Source: Mycobacterium sp. 050128 (GTDB lineage: Bacteria > Actinomycetota > Actinomycetes > Mycobacteriales > Mycobacteriaceae). Taken from it: a stretch of DNA of 64,000 nucleotides. Below are positions 61,455 to 64,000 of this stretch, in pieces. How positions within the stretch are numbered: the first letter of the stretch is position 1; each line of letters begins with the position of its first letter. The position numbers were made by a program, and so were the translations under genes. The stretch spans positions 1,364,001-1,428,000 of the forward strand of contig NZ_JAZGLW010000001.1 in NCBI RefSeq assembly GCF_036409155.1, written 5' to 3'. Below the pieces are notes generated by a model. The model saw only the letters and a program-made list of their open reading frames with translations. It searched no databases and was not told where the DNA came from.

Positions 61455-61871
61455 ATGAAGCGTGCGGTCGCGATTATCGGATTTCTCGTCGTCGGCTGCT
61501 GGGTCCGAATGCCGGTGGCCGCAGCGGATAACCCGGCCTGCACGGCGTCGGTGTGCGCGTTCTTGTCTCCGTCGCGCAACATCAGCTGCGAGGTCGACTA
61601 CAAGCGCGACCCGGGCATCCCCGACGAGGCCTATTGCCAGACCAACGAACCGCAACAGTCCGTGCACCTGTCCACCGGCGGAGTCGTCACCACCTGCAAG
61701 GGTGTTTCCTGCCTCGGCAACGCTGGAGAGGGCACGCCCGTCCTTGCCTACGACCAGACCGCCGGCGTCGGTCCCTTCACCTGCACATCGAAGTCCGACG
61801 GAGTCACCTGCACCGTGTCCTCGGGCAAGGGGTTCACCATTTCCAATGCGGGGATCACATCGATCGGGTGA
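61455..61871 (+). CDS. Secreted cysteine-rich protein (DUF6636-like)
   Basis: 138 residues. A signal peptide ends near PVAAA-DNPACT. The mature part carries about eight Cys in pairs (ISCEVD, YCQTNEP, TTCKGVSCLGN and FTCTSK, GVTCTVS), probably disulfide-bonded outside the cell. It matches the mycobacterial secreted family I know as DUF6636-like, with no enzymatic role known. The ATG at 61455 is 10 bp after the FadE stop, so it may share that transcript. Confidence 0.72.
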   Translation: MKRAVAIIGFLVVGCWVRMPVAAADNPACTASVCAFLSPSRNISCEVDYKRDPGIPDEAYCQTNEPQQSVHLSTGGVVTTCKGVSCLGNAGEGTPVLAYDQTAGVGPFTCTSKSDGVTCTVSSGKGFTISNAGITSIG

Positions 61872-61984
61872 GGTGTCGACCTGAGTCGGACTTTATTTCG
61901 GGTCTCTGCAGTTCGTCTTCGGGCTGACGTGGGTGGATACGTCAACCATCTGCCGCCACTCGCGGTACAGGCCATGATGGCGGA

Positions 61985-63202
61985 GTGACCACCGAGATCC
62001 GGGTTCTCGATAGCGAGAGCGACCTCCTCGCAGGGCTTAACCTGTTCCGCGTCGCGATGGTGGGGTTTCCGCCGATTCCGGACCTGCCGCCCGGCCAGAT
62101 CACCAAGATGCTCGACCCCGGGCGTATGGTCGGCGCGTTCGACGCTGACCAATTGGTCGGCACCGCATACGCCGCGACGAGCTCGCTGACCCTGCCCGGC
62201 GGAGCCATCGTCGGCCACGCCGCCGTGACAGACGTCGGCGTGCTGCCGTCGTTCACCCGACGGGGCATCGCCACCGACCTGATGCGTCACCAGTTGGACG
62301 ACTTCACCGCGCGGGGTGAGGTGGTCGCCTCATTACGGGCCTCGGAGGCCACGATCTACGGACGCTACGGCTACGGCGTGGCGAGTTTGGCCCAAAGTGT
62401 GGAGATTACGACCGTGCGGGCGGCGTTTCGTCCCGGAGTCGGGACGGGTGGCCCGGTGCGACTTGTCGGCGCCGCCGAGGCCTGGGAAATGCTGCCTCGC
62501 ATCTATGACGCCAATCGCCCATCTCGGCCGGGGACCATCGACCGGCCTGCAGTGTGGTGGGAGGGCGTACGGCTGCGCACCGAATTATCCTCTGGGGCTT
62601 GGTATGTCGCCGTGCACGGGGAGCCCGGAAACGAGTCGGGGTTCGTCCGCTACCGCCCCGTCGACACCGACAGGTGGTTTGTCAGCGAGCAGCGCACCAT
62701 CGTGGTCGAGGATTTCTTCGCGCCCAACATCGACGCCTACCTGGGGCTGCTGCGCTTCCTGTTCGGGCTGGATCTGATTGACCGAGTGACGTTTTGGATG
62801 CTGCCGCTCGATGATCCGCTGCCGTCGCTATTGGTCGATCGCCGGGCGGTCAAGGTGACCGCGATGCACGACGAAACATGGCTGCGTGTCATCGACGCCG
62901 AACGCGCGCTGGCGGCGCGCTCCTACGCCGGTGACGACGCGGTCACCGTTGCGGTCAACGACGCACTGCTACCGAAGAATTCGGCCAGCTACACGATTAG
63001 CGGCGATGGGGTCGAGGCCACGACCCGTCCCGCCGATCTGCACGTCGGGATCGAGGGCCTGGGTGCGGCGCTGCTGGGCGGCACGACCTGGCGCAGTCTG
63101 GCCGTGGCGGGGCTGGCGCGCGCAGCGGACCCGGCGACGCTGGCCGTGGCCGATCGGTTGTTCGCCGTTCCCGAGGCCCCCCATGCCGGGACGTTCTTTT
63201 AA
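61985..63202 (+). CDS. Eis-family GNAT acetyltransferase
   Basis: About 405 residues, close to M. tuberculosis Eis (402). Eis-type enzymes acetylate aminoglycosides and host or cell lysines. The acetyl-CoA site is around [26 protein letters not shown] carries the Tyr aligned with the catalytic Tyr126, and the C-terminal end is TFF with the carboxylate used as base. ATG at 61985. The end overlaps the convergent cyclase gene end by 4 bp. This looks like a paralog rather than the classical eis. Confidence 0.8.
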   Translation: MTTEIRVLDSESDLLAGLNLFRVAMVGFPPIPDLPPGQITKMLDPGRMVGAFDADQLVGTAYAATSSLTLPGGAIVGHAAVTDVGVLPSFTRRGIATDLMRHQLDDFTARGEVVASLRASEATIYGRYGYGVASLAQSVEITTVRAAFRPGVGTGGPVRLVGAAEAWEMLPRIYDANRPSRPGTIDRPAVWWEGVRLRTELSSGAWYVAVHGEPGNESGFVRYRPVDTDRWFVSEQRTIVVEDFFAPNIDAYLGLLRFLFGLDLIDRVTFWMLPLDDPLPSLLVDRRAVKVTAMHDETWLRVIDAERALAARSYAGDDAVTVAVNDALLPKNSASYTISGDGVEATTRPADLHVGIEGLGAALLGGTTWRSLAVAGLARAADPATLAVADRLFAVPEAPHAGTFF

Positions 63203-63999
63203 TCGGTCTCGGAAATCTTGACCGGGTAGAGGTTGTGGGTGCCCTGGAAGCCTTTCAATTCGGCCTCGCACGGTGCGCAGAGCTCGATATCGGGGGCGCC
63301 GTCGATCGCGTCGCGCACCGGCTCGCTGACAAGGATCTCGCCGCCGTCGGCCTGTCCGGCGACCCGGGCCGCCATCGCGACGTTGCGCCCGAAAAGGTCG
63401 TCGCCGCGCCGGACCGACGGTCCGAGGTGCATGCCGATCCGGACGCGAATGCCTTCGGCGTCTTCGAGTAGGGCGCGCTGGACACCGATACCGCACAGCA
63501 CGGCCTGGCGGGGATCAGCGAAGGCGATCATGAAGCCGTCGCCCTGATTTTTCACGACGTGACCGCCGTGGTCGTCGACGAATTTCTGGATGAGCCTGTT
63601 GTGTTGTTGCAGCACCCGCACCCATTCTCGGTCGCCCAGGGCCTCGTTATGGGCGGTCGAATTCTCGATGTCGGAGAAGGCGATCACCACGTCGCCGGCG
63701 GCGGTGAGCCGGGCGAGGTCGGGCCGTTCCACCTGCGCCCAGCCGGCGAGGTCTTCGACCGAGTTACGGACTGTCGCGCCGACGCCTTTGGTCAGTAGTG
63801 AATCGGCCGTCTTGAATGCGGTTCTGATCGCAATGGGCGCGACTCCGCGGCGGCGTCGGCGCCGGCCACCGCTGCGACGGCTGCGCTCGAGCGCGGCACG
63901 CGCGCCGCTGAGCTGGCGTCTCGACACGATGAGCAGCACGCCGAGCGCGATGAGGCCGCCCAGTTCGGCCACCGCAACCACAGCCAGCACTAACGTCAT
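63199..63999 (-). CDS. Class III adenylate/guanylate cyclase
   Basis: About 266 residues. A single N-terminal membrane helix ([20 protein letters not shown]) and a basic linker precede the class III catalytic domain. The metal Asp residues are in FSDIENST and NQGDGF, with [13 protein letters not shown] typical of the family. It should make cAMP or cGMP. The ATG at 63999 is one base from the window edge, so the promoter is outside. It converges with the Eis gene. Confidence 0.83.
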   Translation of the reverse strand: MTLVLAVVAVAELGGLIALGVLLIVSRRQLSGARAALERSRRSGGRRRRRRGVAPIAIRTAFKTADSLLTKGVGATVRNSVEDLAGWAQVERPDLARLTAAGDVVIAFSDIENSTAHNEALGDREWVRVLQQHNRLIQKFVDDHGGHVVKNQGDGFMIAFADPRQAVLCGIGVQRALLEDAEGIRVRIGMHLGPSVRRGDDLFGRNVAMAARVAGQADGGEILVSEPVRDAIDGAPDIELCAPCEAELKGFQGTHNLYPVKISETD

Positions 64000-64000
64000 T

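Overview
The window looks like chromosomal DNA of a non-tuberculous Mycobacterium. It is GC-rich with dense genes, frequent GTG starts and many ATGA/GTGA stop-start overlaps. Several products read like known mycobacterial families: a FadD1/FadD17-type acyl-CoA ligase, a PrrB-like histidine kinase, Ltp thiolase plus DUF35 pairs, fused two-domain FadE, an Eis-family acetyltransferase and a class III cyclase. I see no rRNA, IS element, prophage or CRISPR array. The only tRNA is tRNA-Sec.

Layout. (1) 0-12.5 kb: polysaccharide deacetylase, HD protein, a Rieske oxygenase divergent from a PaaX-type regulator, a flavodoxin/SRPBCC pair, and small enzyme genes each beside a divergent MerR, MarR or TetR regulator with a visible palindrome. 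(2) 12.5-31.9 kb: a CoA-thioester catabolic block. It holds acyl-CoA ligase, amidohydrolases, a double CoA-transferase, two thiolase/DUF35 pairs, a double acyl-CoA dehydrogenase, a Tat-exported acetamidase-like lipoprotein, a DUF1214 protein and a sulfotransferase, with LacI, PadR and TetR regulators. A nearly identical 24-bp operator occurs at both ends, before the ligase (12491) and beside the last TetR gene (31172), which suggests one regulon. (3) 32.3-38.0 kb: a four-gene phosphonate-type operon (HAD hydrolase, MFS transporter, alcohol dehydrogenase, PhnM-like amidohydrolase) in which every junction is a 4-bp overlap, divergent from a GntR/UTRA regulator. (4) 38.1-46.9 kb: a Tat-exported catalase-like protein coupled to cytochrome b561, an N-acyl-D-amino-acid deacylase-like amidohydrolase, a second Rieske oxygenase, a methyltransferase, an orphan PrrB-like kinase and a flavin oxidase. 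(5) 46.9-56.9 kb: a self-contained selenium island with selC (tRNA-Sec), selA, selB, selD and a three-subunit formate dehydrogenase. Its catalytic subunit is one gene read through an in-frame TGA, followed by a SECIS hairpin with a GGTCT loop 18 nt after the TGA. (6) 57-64 kb: class I aldolase, P450, a TetR/acyl-CoA dehydrogenase operon with a 28-bp palindrome over the regulator start, a secreted small protein, an Eis-like acetyltransferase and a cyclase at the edge.

How it fits together. The selenium genes make and use selenocysteine for one visible enzyme, formate dehydrogenase. The phosphonate operon appears to import and oxidise or hydrolyse an organophosphonate. The 12-31 kb block appears to break down an unidentified carboxylic or ring substrate as CoA thioesters. 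Two extra signals stand out: a 115-bp leader duplicated at 23360 and 32064, and a 55-bp inverted-repeat element present twice with an identical 37-bp centre length (43713 and 50300).
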